Source: Eubacteriaceae bacterium ES3 (GTDB lineage Bacteria > Bacillota > Clostridia > Eubacteriales > Eubacteriaceae). Taken from it: DNA of 64,000 bases. The translations under genes and the position numbers were made by a program. Positions 27,701 to 35,916 of the stretch are shown here, in pieces; positions within the stretch are counted from its first letter, which is position 1, and each line of letters starts with the position of its first letter. A model generated the notes under the pieces. That model was not told where the DNA came from. It saw only the letters and a program-made list of their open reading frames with translations, and did not search any database. The stretch spans positions 1,420,680 to 1,484,679 of the forward strand of contig CP130741.1 of NCBI GenBank assembly GCA_030586155.1. The letters are read 5' to 3'.

Positions 27701-29032
27701 ACAGGCTTCATTTAATAATATGCTGTCGATTTGCTGATCTTTAATTCGGATGAATTTCATATCCTGACCGCCGATGTCAAGTATAGCTTCTACTGATGGT
27801 TCAAAAAACTGCGCAGCCTTGTAGTGCGCAAGGGTTTCTACTTCCCCCAGATCCAGGTTAAAGGCGGCTTTTAATAAGCTTTCGCCATAGCCGGTAACAC
27901 ACGACTGTCTGATGACCGCAGTTTGCGGCAGCTGACGGTAGAGTTCTTTTAAGGCCTGACTAGTGGTTTGAACTGGACTTCCCTGGTTGTTATCGTAGAA
28001 TGAGTAGAGCAGGCTGCCATCATCGGCAATTAAAGCTAGTTTTGTCGTGGTAGAACCAGCGTCAATTCCCAGGTAACAGTCACCTGTATAATTGCCTAGC
28101 TTTCTTTTAGTAAGAGTTGTCTGGGAATGCCTTGTTTTAAAAGCCTGAACCTGATTGTCATTTTTAAAAAGCGGTTCAAGGCGATTATTTTCAAAGGGGA
28201 TTTGAATCCCGAATAAGACCTGATGCAAGATTGCGCTCAAATCATCAGGCATCTGCTCGCTGATATTTGATGCGGCACCAATTGCGGCAAAAAGGTGGGC
28301 GTGGTCGGGACTGATGATATGATTTTTCTTTAAGGCCAGGGTTCTGATAAAAGATTCTTTCAGTCCATCCAGAAAAGATAGCGGCCCACCTAAAAAAGCT
28401 ACATTTCCGACAATTGGTCGGCCACAAGCTAGACCACTGATAGTCTGATTGACTACAGCCTGAAAAATAGAGGCTGAAAGATCAGACTGACTGACCCCTT
28501 CATTAATCAGGGGCTGAAGATCAGTTTTGGCAAAGACCCCACACCGGGCAGCGATGGGATAAATGGTGGTAGAATTTTTGGCAAGGATATTTAGGCCGTT
28601 GGCATCCGTTTTTAACAGTGTGGCCATCTGGTCGATAAAAGAGCCGGTACCACCGGCACAGATACCATTCATCCGCTGCTCTAAGCCATTTGTAAGGTAG
28701 ATGATTTTAGCATCCTCCCCACCCAGCTCAATTGCTACATCAGTTGCAGGTGCATATTGTTTAAGAGCGGTGGTGACAGCTGCAACTTCATGAATATGTG
28801 GAATTCCAAGCGCTTTGTTAAGCGTCATGCCGCCAGAACCTGTAATTGCGGCTAAAACAGGAAGATCTCCGACCTGGCTTATTGCTTCTTGGAGCATAGT
28901 AGCTAGAGTTTCGGGGATTTGAGCAAAATGTCTTTTGTAATCAGAAAATATTATGTTAGCATCACGATTGAGAACCACAATTTTAAGGGTGGTGGAACCA
29001 ATATCGATGCCCAGTCTATGAAGTTGTTCCAT
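24791..29032 (-). CDS. Giant 2-hydroxyacyl-CoA dehydratase activase/dehydratase-like fusion (BadF family, DUF2229)
   Basis: 1413 residues. There are two ASKHA activase domains (1-265 and 318-575) starting LGIDIGSTTLK and LGIDAGSTTTK. The [4Fe-4S] ligands of HgdC are matched twice with the same 39-residue spacing: C125/C164 and C444/C483. A Cys cluster follows (CKRCANAC at 602-609, C628), then DUF2229 (RVLNMYENYPFWHTFF, ESMPSETACYPAKLAHGH) and an HgdB-like part with conserved Cys (NDACFPSIIVVGQ, TGGGCRASNY, PFGCLPSHVAGKG). Such proteins couple ATP hydrolysis to low-potential electron transfer, as in dehydratases and double-cubane cluster proteins. No dehydratase subunit or CoA-transferase gene lies nearby, so the acceptor is unknown. 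Confidence 0.85.
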   Translation of the reverse strand: MEQLHRLGIDIGSTTLKIVVLNRDANIIFSDYKRHFAQIPETLATMLQEAISQVGDLPVLAAITGSGGMTLNKALGIPHIHEVAAVTTALKQYAPATDVAIELGGEDAKIIYLTNGLEQRMNGICAGGTGSFIDQMATLLKTDANGLNILAKNSTTIYPIAARCGVFAKTDLQPLINEGVSQSDLSASIFQAVVNQTISGLACGRPIVGNVAFLGGPLSFLDGLKESFIRTLALKKNHIISPDHAHLFAAIGAASNISEQMPDDLSAILHQVLFGIQIPFENNRLEPLFKNDNQVQAFKTRHSQTTLTKRKLGNYTGDCYLGIDAGSTTTKLALIADDGSLLYSFYDNNQGSPVQTTSQALKELYRQLPQTAVIRQSCVTGYGESLLKAAFNLDLGEVETLAHYKAAQFFEPSVEAILDIGGQDMKFIRIKDQQIDSILLNEACSSGCGSFLETFAASLNLSIEDFSQLAMAAQNPVDLGNRCTVFMNSRVKQAQKEEANLSDIAAGLSYAVIKNALFKVIKLTDAQYLGQKVVVQGGSFLNDAVLRSFEMLTGLTAIRPQQAGIMGALGAALIARDSKEKSTLLSARQLEQLKISTVTERCKRCANACLLTINSFSDDRKHVSGNRCERGQTQHIPKYQKSNETGIHLKTVPNLYDYKLKRTFSYTSLPTDQAQRGKVGIPRVLNMYENYPFWHTFFTQLSYQVVLSPLSSHKIYELGMESMPSETACYPAKLAHGHVKWLISQGIDTIFYPCVAYERKEFCDANDHYNCPMVTSYPENIANNIDNLINFEKPFLSFESKRILKKRLLELFSTEKNIPVREVSSAVDAGWAELLQARADLSRKGEETLDFLEINGSRGIVLSGRPYHLDPAINHGIPDLIASYGVAVLTEDSISHLGRVDRPTLVLDQWMYHSRLYAAAAYVGTQDNLELVQLNSFGCGLDAVACDQVAEMLEKSNKTNTVLKIDEIKNTAAVRIRIRSLLAVLDQNRQSPSQRINTAHQRVIFTKAMKQNYTILAPQMSPIHFDFLTPVFKSCGYKFEFLQDFGPEVITLGLQYVNNDACFPSIIVVGQMMSALLSGQYDLSQIAVMMMQTGGGCRASNYIGFIRRALDKAGFSHIPVISLNPVGLEKNPGFSVSPKLLFNGLQGLIYGDVLSHLLLRTRPYELEAGSANNLYQKWRDRCIKTLESKTPWKDYKQNINEMVADFEVLALRQTVRKPRVGIVGEIYVKYLPTANNHLVNLLEADGVEVEVPGIFNFFSYCCYDYVFNARYLGKEKVLSHLGKASIKILEFLRKPASDALFSSQRFIPPTPISKLIDFAEPIISVGNHTGEGWFLSGEICELLDQGVNNIICVQPFGCLPSHVAGKGVLKVIRHLYPQANIVAVDYDAGASEVNQISRIKLMLSQASNKFKQT

Positions 29033-29182
29033 CTGATCTCCTAGGGCGGTTAAATTAAACTGTTTTAAAATGAGAATACATTGTTAGTGGATTATCTTGT
29101 TAAAGATTTTTCTTCGAGTATCTTGAAAATACATTATACAAATTATTGGCATGTCTTTCAAGCGATAAGATATTTGCGAAAT

Positions 29183-30193
29183 TTACTTCAACTTTCCCAC
29201 ATCTTTCAGCCAGACAACAGTATCTATGATTGATTCATTCAAGGTTCGGCAGATAAAACCCAACTCAGCTTCAGCTTTTTGAGTATCGTAATTATTATTG
29301 CGCTCCAGATTATAGATGGTAAAGTGGGAAAACCATGAAGGTGTTCTGGTTAGTTTGCCATAAAGCCCCCCCAACCCGGCATAGGGTCGCAGCAGGAGAA
29401 GTGGAATATTGAAGCGGGGCCGTTTAATACCCGCTGCATCACAAATAGAGACAATTAGTTGCTTAAAAGTGTAACAACGGTTAGCCATTATGTATCCTTC
29501 CCCTTTACGTCCCTTTTGAGCACAGGCAATGACTCCGTGAGCCAAATCTCTGGCATCTACAGAATTAAAGGTTCCGCCAATAGAAATTTTAATCTTACCT
29601 TGAGCAAACATAATTACACTGCTGGTGATTAGGCCGTAGCTGTAATCATTTGGTCCGAAAATTCCGCTGGGAAAAACGATAGACGCATCAAGATTATGAT
29701 TACGCACAGCCTCCATCACAATTTTTGTGGCCATTGTTTTTGTTTTGGCGTAGTAGCCAATAACCAGGTCTTCATTAAAAGAATCGACTTCGCTTATCAA
29801 CTGACCATGTGGCAACTCAGGAATAACGCTGGTGGAGCTGATATAAACCAGTTTTTTAACCTTATACTTTAGACATTTTTCAACAATATTCTTTGTGCCG
29901 TCAACATTAACTGCTCTAACGTTTTCATTAGGTTTAGGGTCGAGGGTGACTAGCCCTGCGGCATGGATTACAATCAGGTCAGCTTCATTTTCGCTATAAA
30001 AAAATTGTTCCAGGGATTCAGAATCTAAGAGGTCGCCTTCGATTATTTCCACGTTTTCCGGCATTTTAGAAACGGCAGGATCACCTGGCATCACCAGAGC
30101 GTGAACCTCTTCGCAACTCTCAACCAGTGCTCTGACAATATTTCCGCCTAGAAGTCCGGTGGCTCCTGTCAGTAAAAAAATTCGCTTTTTCAT
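29183..30193 (-). CDS. NAD(P)-dependent epimerase/dehydratase-type reductase
   Basis: 336 residues of the extended short-chain dehydrogenase family. The Rossmann motif GATGLLGGNIV is at about 9-19, an acidic residue follows in IEGDLLD, HAAGL marks strand 4, and the catalytic YxxxK is YYAKTK near residue 148 with Ser in SSTSVIPE. The layout resembles dihydroflavonol-4-reductase or 3-beta-HSD-like enzymes. It is 44 bases downstream of the anchored extracellular protein gene, so the two are probably cotranscribed, though the functional link is unclear. Substrate unknown. Confidence 0.8.
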   Translation of the reverse strand: MKKRIFLLTGATGLLGGNIVRALVESCEEVHALVMPGDPAVSKMPENVEIIEGDLLDSESLEQFFYSENEADLIVIHAAGLVTLDPKPNENVRAVNVDGTKNIVEKCLKYKVKKLVYISSTSVIPELPHGQLISEVDSFNEDLVIGYYAKTKTMATKIVMEAVRNHNLDASIVFPSGIFGPNDYSYGLITSSVIMFAQGKIKISIGGTFNSVDARDLAHGVIACAQKGRKGEGYIMANRCYTFKQLIVSICDAAGIKRPRFNIPLLLLRPYAGLGGLYGKLTRTPSWFSHFTIYNLERNNNYDTQKAEAELGFICRTLNESIIDTVVWLKDVGKLK

Positions 30194-30237
30194 TAAAACA
30201 CCTCACAAAAGGACTAGAATTTGAAGTCAATGATAAA

Positions 30238-33087
30238 TCACTTAAATAGCTCATCCGCCGGTGTATTGAGAACCCGGTACTCATAAACCGGTTCGATATC
30301 ATAAACGTAGACATCGGGATGCAGTGAATTGGTTCCAGTGACTTGTTGTTCGGCTGCGGCGGTTTCCAGATCAACTACGTCATATTGTGCCCGAATCACC
30401 AGTTCACATTCTCCAGTGTTGCCATTGTAGTACTCTTTATAAATTGGCAGCTCGGTGTTGCCAGGACTTAGATAAACACGAATAAAGGTAGATTCTCCAG
30501 GTCCCAGTGACGGGATTGATAAAGTCATGGTATCATAAATTTTAAAATGTGGTTTACCTGGTGGATAATATGAAATCATTAGTGTGCCCGATGGGCTGCG
30601 CTGAGCATGTTGGTTATGCAGTTCGACATCGACAAAGGCTGGTTGATACTGGGCCTCGGTTGCTGGTTTGAGATACGATACATTAAAAGGATTAACGGTT
30701 TTCATCTCTGTCAGTCGATCAAGCTCGCTGGAGACTTCTTCCGCGATGGCATTGCGGACATCAGCAGGGATCTGCTCAACTGGTATATCCATTGATCGGG
30801 CTGTCTCCTCTAAAGCGACACGGACACAATAATCCAGCCCCTGGTCGGCCAGTTCGTCAAAATTAGGTAAAGATGGCGGCAGTCCCACCGAAACCAGACC
30901 GTAGTCAATCAGCCCTGTGACCGCTGTTTTGATATAGGACTGCATTTCTTCACCGAGGAAGGCAAAGCGGTCGGCTACGGTATTGGCAACCGTCACCTTG
31001 AGATCAGCATAGGCTTTGGACACGCCTTCGTATATTTGTGATAAAAGATCAAAGAAATCTGACCAAAATGCATCCCATCCACTTTGTGTAATGGATAGAT
31101 GAAACCAGGCCCCCACGGGCAGCATTCGGTCTACAATGGCCTGATATTCCGCTCGCGTTGTGTTGGGGTATAAATACATATGCATTTCATAAGGATAAAG
31201 AAAATCACCGGTCTTGTTATTTTTGATGTAAAAACAGATTTCTTCGGCTTCAATTGGTCGGGTGACTTCAAAATATTCATCGGCATTGTCAATAGCCCAT
31301 CGGGTCGGAATATAGCGCAGGAATTCAGTTGAAGGCACATAAGAATGAACTGTCACTTCTTCCGGGGGCTGGTCGTTAATATCAAAACTGCCGGCTAAAT
31401 AGATGGCGTAATCTCCGGTAAAGACTATGGAAGACTCTTTGGTTGCCAGCGGAACCATAGTCCCAGGTGTTTCACCTGGCACATAACAGACTGCACGTAG
31501 ATAATAGCGGATGGTGCCGTTACCCAGGATGTTTAGTTTTGGGATAATTTCAGAAAAGCTGAGTTCATAAAACTTGGTAACAGTTGTATAAGTGATTCCA
31601 GTCTTTTGGTCGCGGTAGACCAGTCCGGCTGGTTGGGTGAAATCTGTCATCGTCTGGTTATTAAAAGGTTGGCTGGCGATTTGCAGATCAATCTCTACGG
31701 ATTCACCAGGAATGTCTGAAAGCATCAGAGTGCGGTCAAATGCGCCATCGTTAAAAAGATATAGACCGTTTTCAGGAAATTCTTCAAAGCTTCCAGGCTC
31801 AAATCCGGGCTCTGTTTTCGCCGATAATATGGGCGATGGCAGATCACTTGTGGGGACTTCTGAATTCAAATCAATGGAAGGTTGACCGACTATCAGTTCG
31901 AAGCCTGAGCCGGAAGCCTCAATCAGCTGATTGTCTTGATCATATAATAAGACCCGCAGATAAACTGCCCGCTGAGACTGAACCGGAAGAAATATCTCTG
32001 GAGCCAGGGTGAAATCACTTCCATGATTTTCAACTTCCTGATTATTTCCGTAACTGCCAAGGATTGATGCAAAATCAAGATTGAAGCTAATCGCCTTGCC
32101 AGGCAGTGTGCCTGTGGCGATCAGACCGATATCACTAATTTGCTCCTCATCACAGGAAGATTTTACTGTGGACAACTGCCAGACAATATGGTCCACGTTG
32201 TTAAAATCATGGTCCAGCCAGAATGATCGGACAGTATCCCCGGTTAAAGAGATCATTTCGCCATCATTAGTGGTATAGAGATTGGGGTCAATCTCAGGAG
32301 TTATATTGTTTTGGTTTTCGCTGGCGCTTGCATCCTGCTCAGGTTCTACATTTTCTTCAGGCTGAGTTTCGGTCGTAGCTTCTGTCTGGTTATTCGCATT
32401 ATTTTCTTCGCTGGATTCAGTTGCCGGTGTAACAACGCTGAATATGTCTGACTGGTTATAGCCTAATAGGGCTGTTCCAACCCAGACGTTTATTCGAAAA
32501 AGACAGTTTTGCGATTCTGTATCCGGTATCGTGACTGTGGTTTCATCCTGATTGGCGATTCCGGTTGCCAGATCCATATAGGTAGCCCCGCCGTCACTAC
32601 TGAATAAAACATCCACACTAACCTCCCGGCGAGTGTCAATTGACCATTTAAGTAAAAAATCTGAACCTGCGGTTAGCTTTTGGTCTTCTACCGGTGTCAG
32701 CACCTGAATTCCATTGGAAGGCGGGTTGACTGTTAATTCAGAAGGTAAAACATAAGGTTTGGTTGTAAGAGTAAAGTTTACTGTATCAGCCTCTTCATCT
32801 TCTGTCGGGGTGAACGCTTTAATGTATAACTGCATCTGGGGCTGACATCCTTCAGTAGCAATTTCACCGGTATTAATATCTCTGGACGGGGCTTCTATGA
32901 GGTCCACAATTTCGGCATAGCCAACTTCCGGATCAAGATAATAAGTGTCTGACTCATAATTTTCGATGGCTTCCTGGATACGCTTGGCTTCACATGATCT
33001 GAAGATGAACATCATAAGAACCAGCAGCAAAATCCCAACAGCAATAACCAAGAAGATACGGATCCACTGTTTTTTCTTTTGGTCCAT
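30238..33087 (-). CDS. Membrane-anchored extracellular protein with Ig-like N-terminal domain
   Basis: 949 residues. A short basic N-terminus and a membrane segment at about 8-29 (RIFLVIAVGILLLVLMMFIF) leave the rest outside. Around 120-220 lies an Ig-like/KNH-type domain (GIQVLTPVEDQKLTAGSDFL, LKWSIDTRREVSVDVLFSSD). A Glu/Thr/Gln-rich linker near 225-260 is followed by a large domain with no recognised family and a helical part around 680-780. The C-terminal 170 residues look like another beta-domain. GGGAGGCGAG lies before the ATG. A structural or adhesion role is possible. It heads a two-gene operon with the reductase gene. Confidence 0.65.
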   Translation of the reverse strand: MDQKKKQWIRIFLVIAVGILLLVLMMFIFRSCEAKRIQEAIENYESDTYYLDPEVGYAEIVDLIEAPSRDINTGEIATEGCQPQMQLYIKAFTPTEDEEADTVNFTLTTKPYVLPSELTVNPPSNGIQVLTPVEDQKLTAGSDFLLKWSIDTRREVSVDVLFSSDGGATYMDLATGIANQDETTVTIPDTESQNCLFRINVWVGTALLGYNQSDIFSVVTPATESSEENNANNQTEATTETQPEENVEPEQDASASENQNNITPEIDPNLYTTNDGEMISLTGDTVRSFWLDHDFNNVDHIVWQLSTVKSSCDEEQISDIGLIATGTLPGKAISFNLDFASILGSYGNNQEVENHGSDFTLAPEIFLPVQSQRAVYLRVLLYDQDNQLIEASGSGFELIVGQPSIDLNSEVPTSDLPSPILSAKTEPGFEPGSFEEFPENGLYLFNDGAFDRTLMLSDIPGESVEIDLQIASQPFNNQTMTDFTQPAGLVYRDQKTGITYTTVTKFYELSFSEIIPKLNILGNGTIRYYLRAVCYVPGETPGTMVPLATKESSIVFTGDYAIYLAGSFDINDQPPEEVTVHSYVPSTEFLRYIPTRWAIDNADEYFEVTRPIEAEEICFYIKNNKTGDFLYPYEMHMYLYPNTTRAEYQAIVDRMLPVGAWFHLSITQSGWDAFWSDFFDLLSQIYEGVSKAYADLKVTVANTVADRFAFLGEEMQSYIKTAVTGLIDYGLVSVGLPPSLPNFDELADQGLDYCVRVALEETARSMDIPVEQIPADVRNAIAEEVSSELDRLTEMKTVNPFNVSYLKPATEAQYQPAFVDVELHNQHAQRSPSGTLMISYYPPGKPHFKIYDTMTLSIPSLGPGESTFIRVYLSPGNTELPIYKEYYNGNTGECELVIRAQYDVVDLETAAAEQQVTGTNSLHPDVYVYDIEPVYEYRVLNTPADELFK

Positions 33088-33325
33088 AGTTCTCGCCTCC
33101 CTTTACAATCAATATACCCCTTGTCGGAAGCCTTTAACAAAGCGCAGGATAGATACAAATGTTTGGGCTATAGGATGAATAAACCAGTTGATAGTAACAA
33201 TGAAGCAAGGAAACATTATACTTTATTTTTATTCCTACTAATTAATGGCAATATTTTCGTGAAACTTATTATTGCATTGGAGGGTGTTTTTTGGTAGAAT
33301 TTTTATCGCTGTGAAAAATATCAGC

Positions 33326-33408
33326 ACTCTGGAGAGTCTCGCGAAACGAGCGCCGAAGGTGTAGCCTGTAGATAATGCAGGTGATCTCTCAGGCAAAAGG
33401 ACAGAGCA
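33326..33408 (+). ncRNA. Glycine riboswitch (single aptamer)
   Basis: The conserved aptamer is plain: CTCTGGAGAG opening, GCGCCGAAGG core, a variable stem, then CTCTCAGGCAAAAGGACAGAG. Only one full aptamer is present, so it is of the singlet type. It lies 47 bases upstream of the AGCS symporter start. Downstream, TTCTCCTCTT (33421-33430) can pair with AAGAAGGAGGA (33438-33448), hiding the ribosome binding site. CAAC/GTTG pairing at 33407-33420 and the aptamer's 3' strand could compete, giving translational control by glycine. Confidence 0.9.
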
Positions 33409-33455
33409 ACGTAAAAGTTGTTCTCCTCTTCATTAATAAGAAGGAGGAAACAAAG

Positions 33456-34904
33456 ATGTTTCAACAAATTAACTGTTTTCTGGTCTGGTTTGATGACCTG
33501 GTCTGGGGCCTGCCTCTGATCATTTTTATTCTGGCAGTTGGTATTATTTTAACCATTCGTTTGGGTGGGTTGCAGATCATACATTTACCCAAAGCCTTGA
33601 AGTTTATGGTCAAGAATGAAGCAGATGGAACAGGTGAAGTCAGTAGTTTTGGTGCTTTGTGTACTGCTCTTTCAGCAACCGTAGGAACCGGCAATATTGT
33701 CGGGGTTGCAACGGCTATCGTTGCTGGTGGTCCTGGTGCTCTTTTCTGGATGTGGATTGCCGCTTTTTTTGGTATGGCAACAAAGTATGCGGAAGGTTTA
33801 TTGGCGGTAAAATACCGGGTGATAGAATCTGATGGTCATGTCCTGGGCGGTCCTTTTTACTATATCGAAAACGGTATGGGCAAAAAATGGGCATGGTTGG
33901 GCAAGGTATTTGCCTTTTTTGGAGCCGGTGTAGGTCTACTTGGGATTGGGACCTTTACCCAGGTAAACGGGATTGCCGGAGCGGTTAAAAACTTTTTTGA
34001 TCCTAACAGCCTAACGACGGTTAATATTCTGGGCATGGATTATTCGATTAGTGTTCTGATCACCAGTGTTATTTTAACAATTCTGGTCGGATTGGTTGTC
34101 ATTGGTGGAATTAAACGAATTGCCGGTGTTTCTCAAATTGTTGTTCCTTTTATGATTGTCATTTATGTGCTGTGCTGCCTGGTTATTCTGGTCTTTAACG
34201 CCGGAAAGATTCCTGCTGCTCTGGTCGAGATTTTTGCCAGCGCTTTTGGACTGCGGGCTGTTGCTGGTGGTGCTTTAGGAGCAGTTATTGTGGCCATGCA
34301 AAAAGGAATTGCCAGAGGAATTTTTTCCAATGAAGCCGGTCTGGGGAGTGCCCCGATTGCGGCAGCAGCAGCCCAAACTAAAGAGCCTGCCCGACAGGGT
34401 CTGGTTTCGATGACGGGAACATTTCTTGATACTATTGTTGTCTGTACAATGACAGGTCTGGCAATTGTTTTAACCGGATCATGGAATATAGGACTGGAGG
34501 GTGTTGAAGTTACGACTAATGCTTTCCAGATGGGACTGCCGATTCCGCCGCAGATCAGTTCTTTTATTCTTATGACCTGCCTGGTATTCTTTGCTTTTAC
34601 CACTATTCTTGGATGGAACTATTACGGTGAACGATGTCTGGAATATTTGTCTAACGGCAATCGTAAAGCGGTCATGACTTATCGCTGGCTGTATATTCTG
34701 GCAGTTTTCATTGGTCCTTTTATGACGGTTTCAGCCGTCTGGATGATTGCTGATATTTTTAATGCCCTGATGGCGTTGCCAAACCTGATTGCTATTCTGG
34801 CCTTATCGGGTGTCGTGGCATCAGAAACAAAAGCTTACTTAAAGCGTTTGAAAGAAGAACCGTCAACCGGGGAAACAAAGGTTGAAGAAGAAATGGCTGC
34901 TTAA
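33456..34904 (+). CDS. Sodium:alanine/glycine symporter (AGCS family)
   Basis: 482 residues from ATG 33456, chosen because AAGGAGG lies eight bases before it and because the longer frame would begin inside the riboswitch aptamer. It has about ten or eleven membrane helices. The AGCS signatures are clear: ALSATVGTGNIVGVATAI near the N-terminus, FWMWIAAFFGMATKYAEG, GGPFYYIENGMG, and SNEAGLGSAPIAAAAA. The family imports glycine or alanine with Na+. The preceding glycine riboswitch shows that glycine is the relevant substrate. The C-terminus is acidic. A terminator follows directly. Confidence 0.92.
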   Translation: MFQQINCFLVWFDDLVWGLPLIIFILAVGIILTIRLGGLQIIHLPKALKFMVKNEADGTGEVSSFGALCTALSATVGTGNIVGVATAIVAGGPGALFWMWIAAFFGMATKYAEGLLAVKYRVIESDGHVLGGPFYYIENGMGKKWAWLGKVFAFFGAGVGLLGIGTFTQVNGIAGAVKNFFDPNSLTTVNILGMDYSISVLITSVILTILVGLVVIGGIKRIAGVSQIVVPFMIVIYVLCCLVILVFNAGKIPAALVEIFASAFGLRAVAGGALGAVIVAMQKGIARGIFSNEAGLGSAPIAAAAAQTKEPARQGLVSMTGTFLDTIVVCTMTGLAIVLTGSWNIGLEGVEVTTNAFQMGLPIPPQISSFILMTCLVFFAFTTILGWNYYGERCLEYLSNGNRKAVMTYRWLYILAVFIGPFMTVSAVWMIADIFNALMALPNLIAILALSGVVASETKAYLKRLKEEPSTGETKVEEEMAA

Positions 34905-34914
34905 AAAGTATAAT

Positions 34915-34952
34915 AAAAGCTTCACTTGCCTGTTTAGGTAAGTGAAGCTTTT
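34915..34952. terminator. Bidirectional terminator between convergent genes
   Basis: AAAAGCTTCACTT (34915-34927) pairs with AAGTGAAGCTTTT (34940-34952), with T-runs on both strands. It serves the AGCS gene and the convergent TauE/SafE gene, which ends at 34958. Confidence 0.85.
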
Positions 34953-34957
34953 TTTAA

Positions 34958-35725
34958 TTAGCCCAAAAACAATACGGCTAAACCGAATGTCACTAGAATC
35001 GAACCGGTGATTCGATTAAGAGTGATATGGTCAACCTTATTGGCTATTTTGGCAGCAATTCTGGCCCAGATGAGGGTCGAAAAAACACAAACAGCCAGAT
35101 AAAAAAGATTGGGAATCCCGCCAATTACAAAATGGCTAAGCGCCCCTGTTAATGCGGTAAAGGTCATAATAAAGACACTGGTTCCAACCGCCATCTTAAG
35201 TTCATAGCCTAAGATTGCAGTTAGAATGATGAGCATCATCATTCCCCCACCCGCACCGATAAAGCCGCAGATAAAACCAACTAGAGTTCCTGAGAGGACT
35301 GAGCGGATGATTCTGGCTTTAGGGTCAAGGTTACTCATTGCTTCAGGAGAACCTGTAACTGGTTTAATCAGAAATTTGATCCCCAGGACCATAGTCATAA
35401 TTACTGAAAAACTGCCCATTGTAGTACTGGGAAGAAAACTTGAGACCAGACTGCCCACTAATGTAAAGGTTAAAACAGCAATCATCATCACCAAACCATT
35501 TCTGATATCGACATTTTTGTGTTTGGCGTAGGTAATTGAACTGACTCCGCTGGCTAGAACATCGCTGGCAAGGGCAATACCAACCGCTTCATAGGCTGGA
35601 ACGCCCAGAAAAGTAATCAAAACCGGGCTAATGATCGCAGCCGCGCTCATGCCGGCAAAACCGGTTCCCAATCCGGCGCCAGCACCGGCTATAAAACAAA
35701 TTAAAAAGCTTAATAATAATGACAC
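34958..35725 (-). CDS. TauE/SafE-family permease
   Basis: 255 residues with about eight membrane helices. The family's two repeats are seen: GAGAGLGTGFAGMSAAAIISP at the N-terminus (first part of repeat 1) and GFICGFIGAGGGMMMLIIL in the middle. Start is GTG 35725 with TAGGAG eight bases before it; no nearby ATG fits better. The family exports sulfite, sulfoacetate or other small organic anions. It is monocistronic and convergent with the glycine transporter. Substrate unknown. Confidence 0.85.
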   Translation of the reverse strand: MSLLLSFLICFIAGAGAGLGTGFAGMSAAAIISPVLITFLGVPAYEAVGIALASDVLASGVSSITYAKHKNVDIRNGLVMMIAVLTFTLVGSLVSSFLPSTTMGSFSVIMTMVLGIKFLIKPVTGSPEAMSNLDPKARIIRSVLSGTLVGFICGFIGAGGGMMMLIILTAILGYELKMAVGTSVFIMTFTALTGALSHFVIGGIPNLFYLAVCVFSTLIWARIAAKIANKVDHITLNRITGSILVTFGLAVLFLG

Positions 35726-35908
35726 GTTAAGAACTCCTATACATATAAAATAAATTTACAAAATTAAATTGTTGAATTTAATCGCAATTAGGATATTATA
35801 ACTTATTTTTATTGTTTTGTAAAAACAGTGTCTATGTTTAAATTAATGATTAAGATGAAATATACATTAGTGTTATGACACTTTTATAAAACACAACAAA
35901 ACTAATGC

Positions 35909-35916
35909 TTTAATAT
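35909..35916. repeat. 8-bp target site duplication, left copy
   Basis: TTTAATAT directly before the IS256-family left end; the same eight bases follow the right end at 37271-37278. Confidence 0.8.

Noticed and set aside
33375-33455. Longer start for the AGCS symporter
   Set aside because: The upstream in-frame ATG is inside the riboswitch aptamer and has no ribosome binding site; ATG 33456 follows AAGGAGG.
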